Part shown: in pieces, positions 14,701 to 29,491 of the stretch
How positions within the stretch are numbered: position 1 is the first letter of the stretch
Layout of the letters: the number at the start of each line of letters is the position of its first letter
Source: Pagrus major
Taxonomy: Eukaryota; Chordata; Actinopteri; Spariformes; Sparidae
NCBI RefSeq assembly: GCF_040436345.1
Contig: NC_133224.1
Location: forward strand, 8,300,741-8,364,740
Length of the DNA stretch: 64,000 nucleotides
Direction: 5' to 3'
Made by a program: the position numbers and the translations under genes
The notes under the pieces: model-generated
Told to the model about the DNA's origin: nothing
Database searches by the model: none
Seen by the model: the letters and a program-made list of their open reading frames with translations, nothing else

Positions 14701-15218
14701 CTCCCTGAACTGTGCCAGGGAAAACATTCAAGTGAAACACTGGACTGGAACTTGTTCAATCCAGTGTTCCATACATGAGCAGTATACGCACATCTGTTTC
14801 AAATAGCTTTGCAACAGGATACACACTGTAGAACAGCCCTTGGATGTCCCATTTGTTTTTATTAATTTGCCGTTCCAATATACATAATTGTATAGCCAGA
14901 GTGAAAGAATGTCCAGTTCTACTTTAAAACAAAACATCACGTCTCACGTCTTCACATCTTTTTCAGTACGTCTATTATATTTGATGTTATAACTGTAAAC
15001 TGCTTGCTGTGCAGTCTTAAATATTGCTATCTTAAAAATCAAACGGATGCAACACAACAAACACACTAACAAATAAACACAAACATGGTGGAGACGCTTT
15101 TGACACTTTTTATTGACCGTCCCTTTGCTGCTGCAGGCTTTTATTATCCTCATAAACCCTCTTTACAAGCTCCCTGCTCATCAGTTTTTGTATGCCCTGA
15201 GAGATGTCTCCCTCGCCA

Positions 15219-15251
<33 letters not shown>

Positions 15252-17421
15252 CAAACCTCGACATTTATCACTGTCTCATTCTCTCTGTGTGTGTGCTTGT
15301 TAATGAGTGTGCACCTTACCTTGGATGTACTGCTTCTTGGTGATCTGAAGTGGCAGTCTCGGCAGAGCCTGGAAGTTCTAGATCGGGAGAAAACACATTT
15401 TGTAAGACACCTGGAGGGAACAAACACTGTATAGTATATAGTTATAAATGGTTGTACTGTAACAGTGTCTCATTACACGATGGAAGTGGGTCTTTCCATT
15501 TTTAAAGTAGTAGTGTTTTGTGCGGATAAATTATTCCCTACTGTGTGGAAACCTAAATAAACTAATGTAGCTCTATATAAGCGAGAAAGGTCAGCTGCAT
15601 ACATCTACAGCAACTCCCAGCATGCTCCTGGGAGGCTGTAATGAAGGGATAGAAGAAGAGATGGAGGTGACATTCACTTGTGTGTGTGTTTGTGCAACTT
15701 AATGAGGAAATTGTCAGTTGAAAAAGTTTTCATGACAACACAAATGTCTATACTGTATCTGCATTTCTTGTATTGTGTTCAAAGTTTACTTAAGAACATT
15801 TAATTTAAATGTCAGTTCTATAATGTAGTTTAGAATAAGGTTGCATGGATTGTACTGGATTGAACTTCAACAAATTAAGTTAACAAAATTAAGTTACCAT
15901 TTGTTTAAAGTTGATTTTCTGCTAAAGTAACAGCCCTACTGTTTCCATGTATAATACATGTACTAATATACTTAAATCTAGTCATGACTGCTGCTGTTGT
16001 AACCCAGTGCAAATACAGTATATAAAAATGTTAAGGTTTTTAATATTGACCATATCAAATATTTAATGATTTATTCAAACTAAAAATTGAAAGAATTTTC
16101 ATGTTAAGTAGTAATAGATTACATACAATCCAGATTACCTTATTAAATTACAAAAAATGGGTTGCTAGAATCAGACCAGATTACATTTGAAAAATGTGTA
16201 GATAGATTATATTGTGACATTGTCAAGGATTACTTAAAGCAACCTTATGTAGAAATGGGCATTTTGTGAGATTTGGCACCCCCCACAGTTTCTGAGTGCA
16301 ACACCAATGTTGTAGATCCAAATCCCAGGTCTGTAACTATTTGACAGACGTAATGTAGGTGCCGACTACAAACAAAACTCATTACATCATAACAATGTTA
16401 TGTGTTGAAAACTTGTATCTTGAAGTTACATAGTGCAGAAGTAAGCAATAGGGGGGGCAGAGTGGCTGAGACAGAAACACCATTCACCTTATTACAAGAC
16501 ACTGTACCATCAAAATTTTGTGGCTGCATCCATTTTTGTAGTATAAGGTGCAAAAACTGCCATGTCATTTGTATTCAGTAACTGACTAGTTATCTAATCA
16601 AACCTAAAATGACCCTGGACATATTTATGATCTAAAGAGTGTATTGCCACTTGGTTAACGCTGCTTTTCCACTTTGATTTGCTTCTTGAAACAAAAGCAA
16701 TCAACGCCATCTAAAAGCAATAAATGTGTGAGTTTTAAATGAGATGTAGAGGTTACATTCCCTCACAATCCCACTTTAAAACACAGCAACACTACAGTCA
16801 TGAGACTCCAGCCAAATTTTAGATCTTTCAAGTTTTCAGACTCACATCTTAAAATAGGAACAGCCTGATGCTCACTGGGTGCATCGACCCACTGAGTAAT
16901 CTAAGATGCTGCTGATATAGATACACACACATATACAAACTTACACATATGCAGTTTCTTTCCTGCCTGACAGAGGCAAACAGGAAAAGCGATAAGGCAC
17001 ACGCGCCGTTTGATGGAGGGAAGAAAAAAAAAGAGCTGGTTCAGACTCAGCAGGTCCATTTTAATCCCTGTTAATCCCACTGTATCCAACCTTTGAAACA
17101 CACATGCACACTCAAACACGGTGGATGAGTGTGTGTGTGTGTGTTTGTGTGTATAAGGTGGATGTCAATGGATAATCAAGGACATGCAGGACACATTAAT
17201 CAATGTGTTCATGGAAACACACACAGGATGGAGAAGAGGGCAGGCAAAAGAAAGGGCAAAGAAACACACAAACAAAGACGGTGTTTCCCATCATGGTCAG
17301 AATCCAAGGTGCAAGTGGTTGGTTTAACCCTACAGTGTGTGTGCGTGGTCGTGTGTGATCCAGAGAGAGAAAACAACTCTCTGCTTTCACCACTCATTCA
17401 TTATTCACTAGAGGGAGGGAG

Positions 17422-17467
<46 letters not shown>

Positions 17468-18347
17468 ATGAAAAGACAGGACTGCAGTGGCAGGGTGTGG
17501 ACAGTGGAAAGAATACATCAGGGACCAGGGACTAAGCACAAACACACACAGGTTCAGTTACTGTACATGGCATACGTGACCTGTAGTGTGTATTCGGGGC
17601 AGAGTGAATGAGAAAAGGCGCACGTAATAACAAATATACTGTATGTGTGTCTGCCGTGTGTCACCCTATTATCTGACAGGTGATTTGGCGTGTCGGATGC
17701 GAATGCTCGGCTCTCCCATCGCGCACAGTGTTGCAGTGACGACAGACTAAATCAGTATAAACACACACACACAGTCACACACATCATATACTGGATACAG
17801 AGCACAGAGAATCACCACCAGATACTCATTTTTTCCAAGGTCCATTCAGACCTTTTCCTATAGCTAATACACACACAGTCCTTGCATACACACACAATGA
17901 AATACAGACTGACACACATAAAAAGATTTGGCAGACTAATTCAAATGTAAGGACATAATTCAGGTCTTTTCTCCCAACATTGAGATGACATATCAACACA
18001 CAAAGCTTTATGGAAAAAAAACCCAAAAAAACAGATAACACATTTCAGAGCCACCCATTCAGTCAATCATAACCGCCTTTGTTGATTATTGTTGTGCAAA
18101 AGTGAGCGGAGTCCTGTGTTTTGATGTACAATCAAAACCTCCAGATGCTTTTAAAGAGAAAGTAAGATGTGACAGGAGAGAAGGGAAGAAGGGAAGAGAG
18201 AAAGGCACAAACACAATCAAAGAGATGGAAAGGCGGGGTAAAGAGAGAGGGACGCAGATCAGGAGATGAAAGAGAAAAAAAGATGAGCGGAGAGAGAGAA
18301 TCAAAGAATTAAAGAGCAGACGGAGACGACTGTGCATGCGTCACTGC

Positions 18348-18385
<38 letters not shown>

Positions 18386-21185
18386 AATGAGAGATTGTAA
18401 AATATAAAACAGTGTGGGTCAGCCTGGTCTGCTCACTGCTGACCGTACAGTTTAAAGTGCACACACATGACCACACAAGTCCATATTATATATAGACACA
18501 ATCGTTCTGCACAGCACTGGTCAGAGTAAATTTAAACCTGTTCAAATATATCATGGGAGCATGGGTAATTATCAATAAAGAACACGTTAGTACATACAAA
18601 ATATACTCAGTAAAGTAAAGTACCTGAAAATTGAGCTTAAGAATAGTACTTGAGTAAACTGAAATTTTGACACAAAGATTTCGATTTTTACTGCAAGTGA
18701 ATATCAGTCTGCTTGATTTTTAATGATAGGTATCGGCCCTGAAAAAGCCTATCGGTTGCGCCTAGTGCGTACTGTGTGACTGGTTGAGCAATAGAAAGAG
18801 AGGGAGCAGGCAGGTGTTGACGATCAGAGAAGAGGGAAAGTTAAACAGAGAAGTTTTCGAGTGGCAGTAAATGCACAGTACAGGTCACATTTTGCCCGTG
18901 AATAAACTCTGCAGCTCCTCAATACCCAAAAGAACTTGTTTGAGTGACCTCTAACACTACCCCTGCTAATATCCGTCCTATTGCTTATCCATGCTAATAT
19001 CGATGCTATGATCTTGCTATAACAACAGTCTGGTTGTGATGGCAATGGGTTACACGTGACTATTAATCACACATTTTTTTCCTGTTCGGTACAAAACTTT
19101 GACCGTTAGACTGGAAGAAATGGAGCGTTCCGACAGAGGGTGAATAGAGGCCCTGCAGCAGTTGACAGTATTAGAAAAATAATGTGGGTTTTTTTACATT
19201 AAAGCATATAAACATTTCCTAGTAGACACCCAAAATAAAAGTAAGAACCTGAAAATGAGCATAATATGGGAACTTTATATGCTCCATAATTTATTTATGA
19301 CTACATCAATTCCAGTGATAGCATCACCTATTGGACAAAAAATTCACTGCATCCCCTCCTGCACTCATCATATTTAAGAAAAGACATGTGAATACAGCAC
19401 ACATGTCCTGTATGTTCACGATAACACACAGCATGCATATACAGGAGCAAGCGATGCCTGCATGTTGTTTCTCTAGCACATAAATAAATATTAAAATACA
19501 AACGCACACACACGCACCTGCACTGTGAGTGGTCTAACTCATTATCACCCTTACTGTGTCATGAGGAATGGAGAAATGGTTCATTAGTTGACACTGTGTG
19601 AGTCAGAATGAGAGAGAGCCTGTTGAGAGTCCAAGCAAGTACACACACATACAGTGTACACACATTCACATTCACATTCACATACACAAACATACACTAA
19701 TTTCCCTTCGATTTTATTTGCTCAGTCCTCAAAATGGTTCTTACAAATACAAAAAAACAGGAGCACAAACACTCAAGCAGGTATGCACAGGTATCACAAA
19801 CAGACAAGCTAGCAAGCAGTCGCATGACGTGTATGGCATGTTAAAATGACACACGCACACAAGCAGACAAGCACAAGAGCAGGACAGGCTCAATTAAACA
19901 GCGGCTGATGCTGTTGTTCCTCCTTCTAATCACATCGACGTGTGTGAAATATAAAGCGGACACAAATGCTTGTGTATTGCATGCACAGAAACACACACAA
20001 CATAAATATTCCTAGCCTGTCTGACACAAACACACGTAGACACATGAAAATATGAGCCATCAACTGCTGAACACACCAACACACATGCTTGTGTTTTCTT
20101 CTCCTTGGCTCATCGACTCTGAATGGGCCACTTAATCATGCAGATGTGCTTGTTTTCCTATTTCTACCACTGGCACCGTGCACAGCATCGTTCCTTATTT
20201 TTCATAACAAGCCGGTGTTTGTATTCTTTAATGCCCTCCTCATGTCCTAACAAGGCCTCACAATGGCCTGATAATGGACCTGCAATTAGCTCCTGTTGGT
20301 CCTCCAGTGGGTCTGCACAGACCTCATAATGACACTTGTTGCCAGAGCACCTGTTGGCATGGTTGACCCACCTATTTCATCTCATCCATCTATTTCATTA
20401 GCTTTGGTTGAAATATTCATGATGGCTCAGTTAAGGCTACTCTGTTTGCAGGTGAGATGCAGATAAACAAACAATCAGCTAATTTATTTATTGTGAAAGG
20501 GCAGAGAGTGGCTCCTGCTGGTCCAGCACTGTTTAATTACTGTATATTTAATATGCATTTGCACAGTATGTCTGTCATGCTGATTTTGGCAATGCTTACA
20601 AATTCTGTCGATTACATTCCCCTCCAGCGTTGATGGAAGTTTGTTTAGGAGGATTTTCAGATCCATATTTTCACACCAGAGTGAATATTTTAACACACTG
20701 CATCAAAATCACCTTTGTTACCGTTTGCCAGCAGGGAGACCTTAGCAAGTACTATCTTTGTACTATCTCTCTATTCCAATATTAATTTATTTTATTAACA
20801 CTGGAGTGACCTATTTTTGTCATACAATCATGCATCTGGCACTAATTGCGCACAGATTGTGAACGCAAAATTGAATCAAAGGTGCGCTGCAAATTTGCCC
20901 CGCACTTTCATGAATGTAAACTGGCCCACAGAGAGGTTGAGTCTCAGAGGAGCCCTGCCTTGTTAAACAGATGGGGATGACTGAATCACTGGTGGCGCTG
21001 GTGTGGGGTAATTCAATCACACACCATGCTGATTTAATGACTCATCACGAAACAGACGCGCACATGCATACAAACACACATGCACATCTGCATGCACACT
21101 TGGACTCATCTGTTGCTACATTTTTTTTCCATTCACACTGAGACCACAAACAAACACACTGGCCAAAATCCATCTGCTCAGCATG

Positions 21186-21225
<40 letters not shown>

Positions 21226-24200
21226 GAGAGATGGCACATGGCTGCAAAATTCAGTCGGCCTATCCATTAGTTTTAGTAGGATGACTGAATAGAAGGCACT
21301 TAGTTAACCCAGCATGGGAAACTCCAGACACCTCATGATTTTATCAGATTCTGATTCAGAGGGCTCCGATGTGATAAGAAAATTATTATTTTTTCCTTAT
21401 TTCTATATATGATTTATTTGTTGTCACTAGGTCACTATGTATTTGAAAACATGGCGTATTTGTAATGAAAAAAACAGATGAATTTACTTCCATTATCGTT
21501 GCTCATGCTCAGCCATAGCCTAGCTCTGAAAGTAAACACGTTGCATTGTTTACATCCATTACATTGGACCATCCAATTGCTTAAGCCGCAAGGAAGGAAC
21601 GGCCAGGTCTTATAAAATTGTGACAGGTGACAATGAGACATAATCTTTAAGAGAAGTTGCAATGCATCTGAGAATTAACAGGATGGAAGAAGCTCCCCGT
21701 TATCAGCTGCCGTCCCTGTGAATTCTGGGATTGCTTTCGGTAGCTGAACAAAGCCAGTTTATCTAACACTGGCCCTGGATGATTGGTTGATACACTGGGG
21801 CAGATACGGGACCCCAGCAGCAAACATTCAAACCAAATGGAAAAACATTAAATATAAAAAGTATATGAGTGATTAGGGGCTGCAGTCGATTAATTTCCAT
21901 GAATATTATATTGTTGCACTTAACTATCAGTTCAAATAAGTACATTTGTGCAATTATAGTTTTTACAAAACAATCATGATATTAAAATAAGTATTAAATA
22001 GCTCTATATATTCCAACAGTAATCGCTGTTACAGAGTATTTGGTCAGTAACCCATGTCTCTTCTCCCTCTGCTCATAGAGTAAAAGACAAAATGAATTTT
22101 CGGGCATCCCTGCCCACTTTATTAAATCAGGACAGACAACTCCATAAAGAGGCAGTTATGTCTGCTCGTGAAAGCGCAGAGCGCAGGATCCTCCTGTTTG
22201 CTGCTGTGTCGAGTGATTACCGCTGCTGTTCAGATAGTGATGCAGAGAGGAGGGAGGGGATTGCTAACTGCAAAATGGACAGGAAGTTAGCTAAAACGCT
22301 TACAGCAGCCTTAATTTGAAACAAAAAGTTCTCTATCACTTTCACTAACAAACACTATCCCTTCTTTCTCTACCTGCCTTTTCTATATCACACGTCGGTA
22401 ATTAAAAAGATATTACTGTATGTGTATGCAATTTGTATAATGTGTGTGCCTGTCTGCGTGTATGCACCAGAGAGTGTTCACAACACTGCCAGCAAGTCAG
22501 CAGAGAACATGACACACACTTCAGTGAAGTGCTTAGATCAGCCTTGGGAGGACTTTCTGTAAGTGCAGAACATTTAATGACTGAATGCAGATCAGTTGTT
22601 AAACCAACATTAATACTGCCTGACTAGCCCAGAAGGGAACTCAGTTGGCAGTTTGGGAACAGACACAACAGCCCAATCATAAGACAAACACAAAATTTTA
22701 CAGCAATAATGGAATAAAGTAGTGTTCTTCTACTATATATTGCCATTTCAAATATCTTCCTACACCACATCAGAAACATTAATTCTGTCTGCAGTTAAAA
22801 AAAACAAATTAAATCATGAAAAGAGAGTTAAAAGTGCACTATTTACATGTAAAATCCATCAGTTGAATCATGGAGATTTTTAATCTTGTCAGGGAGGAAG
22901 TACACACATAAAAACAGTAAAATTGCGACAAAACGTCACAGGGGGAGTCAAACCCACACCACAAAACAAACAAATGGTTTGACATGAACCCAAAAATGAT
23001 TGCAGAATGTCAGGTTTTCATCTGTTTTCCGTGGCTCTGCATTTTGAACACATTTTGTAAAGGACTCAGGCGAAAGCTGAACAGAGAGAGAGAGCAAACA
23101 GATGATACAGGACACAGTACTGCATCAAGGACCTGACAACCAGAATGTTGTTTCAGCTCGTTGGTGCTTAAAACAGAGAGAGGAGAGGAAATTCAATCTT
23201 ATTTTTCCTCTTTCATTTCACTGCTACTATTAAGGGCCATGTGAGGGAAAGAGAGAAAGAACAGAGAAATAAAGCATCATGCGCAAAAGGGGAGAATAAG
23301 GAGGTGGAGATTAAAATTGAGAAATAAAAAGAGTTAAAAGGAGGAGAGTGAAAAGATAGACTGGGACTAAGAGGAGAATGAAAAAACAGACCCTGTAGAT
23401 GTAGAAGTGGGAGCTAGGGATGGGAGACTGCGCATATTTTGGCTTTCAGCAGATAAAAACAGATGAGGCAGAGCAGAAAAGCCCCACTTCGCCTCTGCAG
23501 CAAGACTCTTGCAGCGCTTTTAACTCAGCAGCAGTTTATGGCCGTCCTGCTTTAATTCAGGCCCCCCTTTGTTACTGCAGTCTGGCTTCACCTCAGCTGA
23601 ACTTGCAACAGATGAAAGCTTAAATCCCTTTGCAACACTCCTCATTTGAATATGTGTGTGTATATGAACTGGTGGTGAGTGGCACCATCCTCAACCCACA
23701 AACTATAAACGGCAGCTTTTTTTCCCTTTTCTCTTCAAAGCAGCGGGACGTGACATATTAGTGGGTCTTCAATTAACTACCGGCACATTCCACTCCACAT
23801 TATGATGAGAATAATTATGAGTCAACTTCATTTATATGCTTGAATAATAAAAAAGAGAAAGCACTAGAGGGAGTTGACTCTTCTTCTCCCTCCTGGCTCT
23901 ATAACAGTGAAATGATCTTCTCGTTCCAATCAGTCAAGCAGCAGAGTTTCTCTCCACGCTCTGTCACAGCCTAGACTGAACATTTTTAAGAAATATGTCT
24001 CACACATCTTCGTCTGTGGATCACTTTCTTCATTGTTTCAAAGGCTTTTCTTTAACCACGCTCTACAGGATTAGGATTACTGGTTGGATCCCTTACTGAA
24101 ACAAAAAAAAATTGAAATATAAATGACAATGCTATCATTTTACATATTCTAGTTGCACTGGTTTGATGCTACAAAAAATACTTTTGACGGATATCTTAAA

Positions 24201-27200
24201 GGTTGAATCTAACTTATTTTCATTATTGAAAATCATCCAGGTCATTGACTGTATACAAAGAAGAACAGCGCACCCCCACTTCCCCCCACTGTACAAAAAT
24301 GAAGCCAAAATATCCTGTCTTGCACTGGTGACGTTGTAGGAGTTATTGGGAAGTGGAAGTGTGGTATCGAGTTCCCGCCCATATTCAACTTGTTTATTGT
24401 TGTTTCTCATTCATTAGTAAAAGCTATGTTGAAGGTGAAACTATGACCTAATAGAAACAGATTGATTTTGAAGTTAAGGTGAAAAGCTGGTGTAGTGCAG
24501 AGGGCATCAAGCAGTGATGTCATTCCACCTTTTACCACAGACAAAATATATCACACCAAATCACTTATTATATTCAAGTAATTAGTTTACTCACTTATTC
24601 GGCAACTCAAACTTTAATAAGAGGTTTGTTTGGGCATTTTTAGCCTTTAAGAACGTTGGACGTTGCAGTAAGCCCCCATAACAAATCATTAAATCAAAGT
24701 TATTACAAATTAAACAATCAGTGTGGAGCTGAATCAGCTAATTTTCCCAATGAGCTTAATGTTATTTATTACTTGCAATAAAAACAAAGGACAATTATAG
24801 CACAAGCCAATATAAGAGCCTCAAAGACCAAACTGGTAGACACACACCAATACAGCTACACACAAACAACCAGATTAATGTGATGCTCAACCAAATCCCA
24901 GCACTGCTTGAAAACAGAGGGGACAGAGCTGTGTTAAACCGCAGCTGCCCAGCAGTCACATTCATCATTCAGTAGCAGAACGATCAATTCAATGTGTAGC
25001 AGATCGCTAAGTGAGATTAGAAAAGTTCAATGTCTCCACAGCTGTATGTGTGAGTGTGTTAGAGCAGTACTCAGTGACAGAACCACTGGACCCTGACAGC
25101 TGGGCAGTGTCGAAATGAGCTATCGACCGTCTGTCCGATACTGACGAGAGGAGGCAGGGAGAAAGAGAGAAAGAGAGAGAGGGTAGATAAGGAAGCTGAC
25201 AAGTAGAAAAGAGACAAAGCATTTGTTTGTGGTGGTCTGTTTTTTTATTTGAACTTATGTGTATATTTTTCAGTAAGTTGTGACTGTATTTTCTGTTTTT
25301 TATGCAAACAAATTCAAATTAAATTCAAATGTAAAACACCTAACCCATAATGCCCCTGCCACCAAACAGTCTCAATATTGGTTAAAGGACTGTGTTTTTT
25401 TCTGACAGTCTAGATCTTGTTTTTCAAGATTCTACTGTAGAAACTGAGAATGCTTACATTCATAAATATAAGAAAATACTTGCATCATACAGATAATATT
25501 GTTGGGAGTTATCATCACAGCCTAGACTGGCTATGCCTGTGTTTTACTTCAGGGATGAAATTCAACAGATGGATTTTATACAGAGAAACACACAAGTGCA
25601 TGAGAGCGTACTCCAGGGGCATTTCTCTAATACATCTCTGAAAATCACACACACACCCTAACTCACAGTATTTCAACACTCAGGCTGAAACTAATGATTA
25701 TTTCCATTATAGATTAATCTGCTGATAGTTTCACAATATTACGTCAAAAAATTGTGATCTGCACAGTTTTTCCAAAAACCCAAAGTGTTGTCTTCAGATT
25801 GTTTCTTTTGTCAAATCAACAGTCCAAAACCCCAAAATGATTCATTTCTTGTCATAAATAACAAATTAAAGAAGCAAATTCTCACATTTTAGAAGTTGTA
25901 ACCAGCAAATGTTTAACATATAATGATTAATCAATTATCAAAATACCGTAGTTGGCAATTTGAGTTAGATTTTGGCAACCAATCGATCAACTGACTTATC
26001 ATTACAGCTCTATCTAACACTGAACTGGTTCTCACATTTCTCTCCCTCTCTCACTCCAACCCTAACCTTTAAAGCAAAATCGCAACCTTCAAAAAGTCCT
26101 TCCAAGTAACAAAGACCAGCCAAAATATCCTCACAAGAAATGCAGAAATGTCTCAATAGGATGTTATCAATTTGAGACTGGTCCTCGCAAAGATAGCAAG
26201 CATCTTAGCAACACACACATATCATGCTTCTGTTTCTCCCCCCCCTGGACATCTCAAATAAATCCCAACTTGTTGTTACATAACACTCCCAAATCTCCAC
26301 ATCTATATTTGTGAGAAAGAACCTCTTCTTGTGTTTGTGTGTGTGTTTTGTAATTACTATGCAGTACGCATTTTCAAAGAGTCTCTAAGGTGGGAGAGAT
26401 GTGAGGAGAGAAAGAAAGAAAGCAAAAGAAAGATATATAGGTGGACAAAGAAGCAGAGATTATAAAGGAAGAGAGTGGAGAAAAGAGAAGAAAGCGTTGA
26501 TATCGAGAATTTTGAAGGTTATATAAAGGACCTGCTGTTTCATTCAGAGTGCACAAAACCCAGACAGCTTGTTTCTGTTTTGTTATGATCTTACACACCA
26601 GCAGGCAGAAAATGGATGTGTGGTTACCACAACACGGTGCTGAATCCAACAGATTGTAAGTCTTGTTTACTTATTCTTTTATTCGACTCTCTGCCTGAGG
26701 AAAAATTAGTTGAACAGGCTCATTACATGCCTTAACTTGCCTAATTCCAACTGATAAATACACTCATGTCCTCCTGTTTCCATTATAGTAATTAAACATG
26801 GCCGGCTGAGTAATGTCAGAAGGCACAGGTTCATGAACCGAGGCCAGCAGCACAGCAAACAGCACCCACAGGTTCAGCCTACTGTTCAGCACCATGGAGA
26901 GTTCCAGTAACTGAAAACTCCAGCTCGAGCCACTTAACAACCATAATGACTAGTTTCAAGAGCAGAGAAATAAAGACAAAGAAGTGAAGACAAAGAGGGA
27001 GGCAGGCAGGTCATACTTACTGGGTGCTTGGCTGAGATTCTCCCTGTCACCACACTTGTCTGGTACCATGTAGAGGAAATGTGGTTCTGATGTGTTGTTG
27101 AGAAAGACAGATATAAAAAGAGAGGCAGACATGAATAAATCAGAGGGAAACTGGCAAAGCCAACATGTTATGACATCAACATTTAGATGACATCAGCTTA

Positions 27201-29416
27201 CATCTTGTAATATACATGTTTCAGTGAGTTGGCTATATGATCAGTTATGTTTCCATATAGCTAATTCCTTCCCAATTCAGCTTGAAAACAACAGCTGCGA
27301 TCTTCATCTCTCTGAATCTGCTTTTGGACCGAAATGCAACAACAGTGCCATACGACAGCTGTCTGTGGGCTGTAGTGCCAGTTGAGTTGGTGCAATAAGC
27401 CGAACATGCAACAGTGCAATTAAGCACAGAGCTGTTGTTAAATTGTGCAACCCCAACATCTGGTTAAAGGCGAGCTTATTAACCTGACAAATGAGGATAG
27501 CACAGCCGTCAGAGGCTGATGATGAACTGTCTTTAATGAAAAGATTTCTTGAGATGAGTTGAGTTGTAAACGTCCAATTATGCTTTTTAATGACACAACC
27601 TGGCGCGCTGTCTGGCCAACACAATACCTGGCAATAGCACACTCAAATTACGTATCAGTTTGTTGCATGTTGCTACACGTAAAGCTGCAAAATAAGATAA
27701 ATAATATGATGTTTAGCGCTGCAACTAACAATTATTTTCATTGTCGATTAATATGTTGATTACTTTCTCAGTTAATCGATTAGTTATTTGGTCTTTAAAA
27801 TATCAGAAAATGGTGAGAAAATATCAGCCAGTGTTTCCTAAAGCCAAAGATGACATTCTCAAATGTCTTGCTACCCAAAGATACTGTCATAGAGGAGGAA
27901 AGAAGCCAGAAAATATTCACATTTAAGAAGCTGGAATCAGAGAATTTAGCTTTTTGCTCAAAAAATTACTTAAACAGATTTATCAAAATATACAGTACTA
28001 TATGAAAATACTGCTGCATGTTTCATATTAGGGTTATGAGTAAAAAAAAAAAATCATATTTGTTTTTGTCAACAGCACCGTCCTCTAGCTGGGATTGTTG
28101 CCCGCACTGCCCAACAGACCACCAAATGAATCACCAGCATCAGAAGCCAAGCAGCTCTAGAGACAGCCAGACAGACCCATTTGCAGAGTTGAGTAAGCAC
28201 AGATTGACAAACACAAGCTGCTGCTCCCATACAGAGGCGAACAAAGGCAGTGTGGAGGGACAGGCAGACACAGAAGTGTACCTTTTCTCTGCCAGTTCAG
28301 TACAGCAGTGGCTGTAAACAGGATCAAGACATTAAAGAGACAAACTCAGATGAGGTGTTTTACTGTTATGTTACTAGAGCAAAAGCATCAAGGCCTGTAG
28401 GGTTAGAGCAGCCACACCTTTAGAGGCTGAACAAGTCTGAATAGCGTACGGCATTACCCTGTTGTTCTCAACTATAGTACCGAACACAGCAGTATAATGA
28501 TAGAGATATTCACACCAGCAGCATGAAGAGGTACACGATGGGTTTGTGGGCTAACGCTGAACCAAACCGTGAGTAAAGAAAAACAAAAGCTGTGGGATCA
28601 TTTTGAGTCATTGTACCCTGCAGCCTCTCAACAATTGGTTTCACCAATTGGTTCAGTTGTTCCAGCCTCGAGGAGAAAAGTCTAGAAAAATCTATTTCTC
28701 AGAATGAGCAACAAACACAGTTGTGAAAGATCTTGTCTGTTAGACATCCTTTTAGGTGAATGTGTGAATAAGTTTACATTTGAACCAGCTGCGTGCTCAC
28801 CTTGTTCATCATGCATGAGAGGATCCCATCAACAAAAGTCGATTTGATTTTGTGAACCTGGGGGTTACAACACAGAGTTGTTGCTGGTAAACCAATGGTC
28901 ACACTTTGGTATGCTCTACTATTGCAAACTGTATCCATTGACTTTATTTACGCCCTCAAAAGGCAGAACTGCACATTGTTTATAAAATACACTGGCTTTA
29001 ATAAGGGCATGAAACCCTTTGCTGACAATAATGGCACATGAATTAAAGGCACGACTGACCTGTCTGTACTCTAGTATGATCTTTGGCAGAGGGTGCAGGT
29101 CCTGAAGCTGCAACAGCTGCAAAAAAACAAGACAGAGGAGAGAAAGGATGAGAAGAAGTTGTTCATTAAAGAGCTCAATGACAAAATTAAGCAAACATCC
29201 AACAAAAATCAATTTGGTAACATCTAGCTATTGATTTGTATGTATGTACTGTACTTGGCGAAGGTTTATCAAATACTGAAATGCAATAATGTGCCAGGAA
29301 ATGGATTGAGTGTGTTTGTGTGTGCCTCTGGATTCATCAGTACAAACACTGAAACTTCAAATAAGACTGAGCTGGTTTTCTTAGATTAAAAGAGATTAGA
29401 GGATGAAATTGACGTA

Positions 29417-29491
<75 letters not shown>

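Larger units (their letters stand above)
15378..27020 (-). other. poln: poln intron between exons 17 and 18 (11.6 kb)
   Basis: No exon of poln or any other gene was recognised on either strand. It holds the MITE copies at 16234 and 25680, GA/CA microsatellites and a short MITE-end fragment near 19240-19280. The long purine-rich strand at 18160-18310 and 23040-23350 has no open frame of note. Confidence 0.6.
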
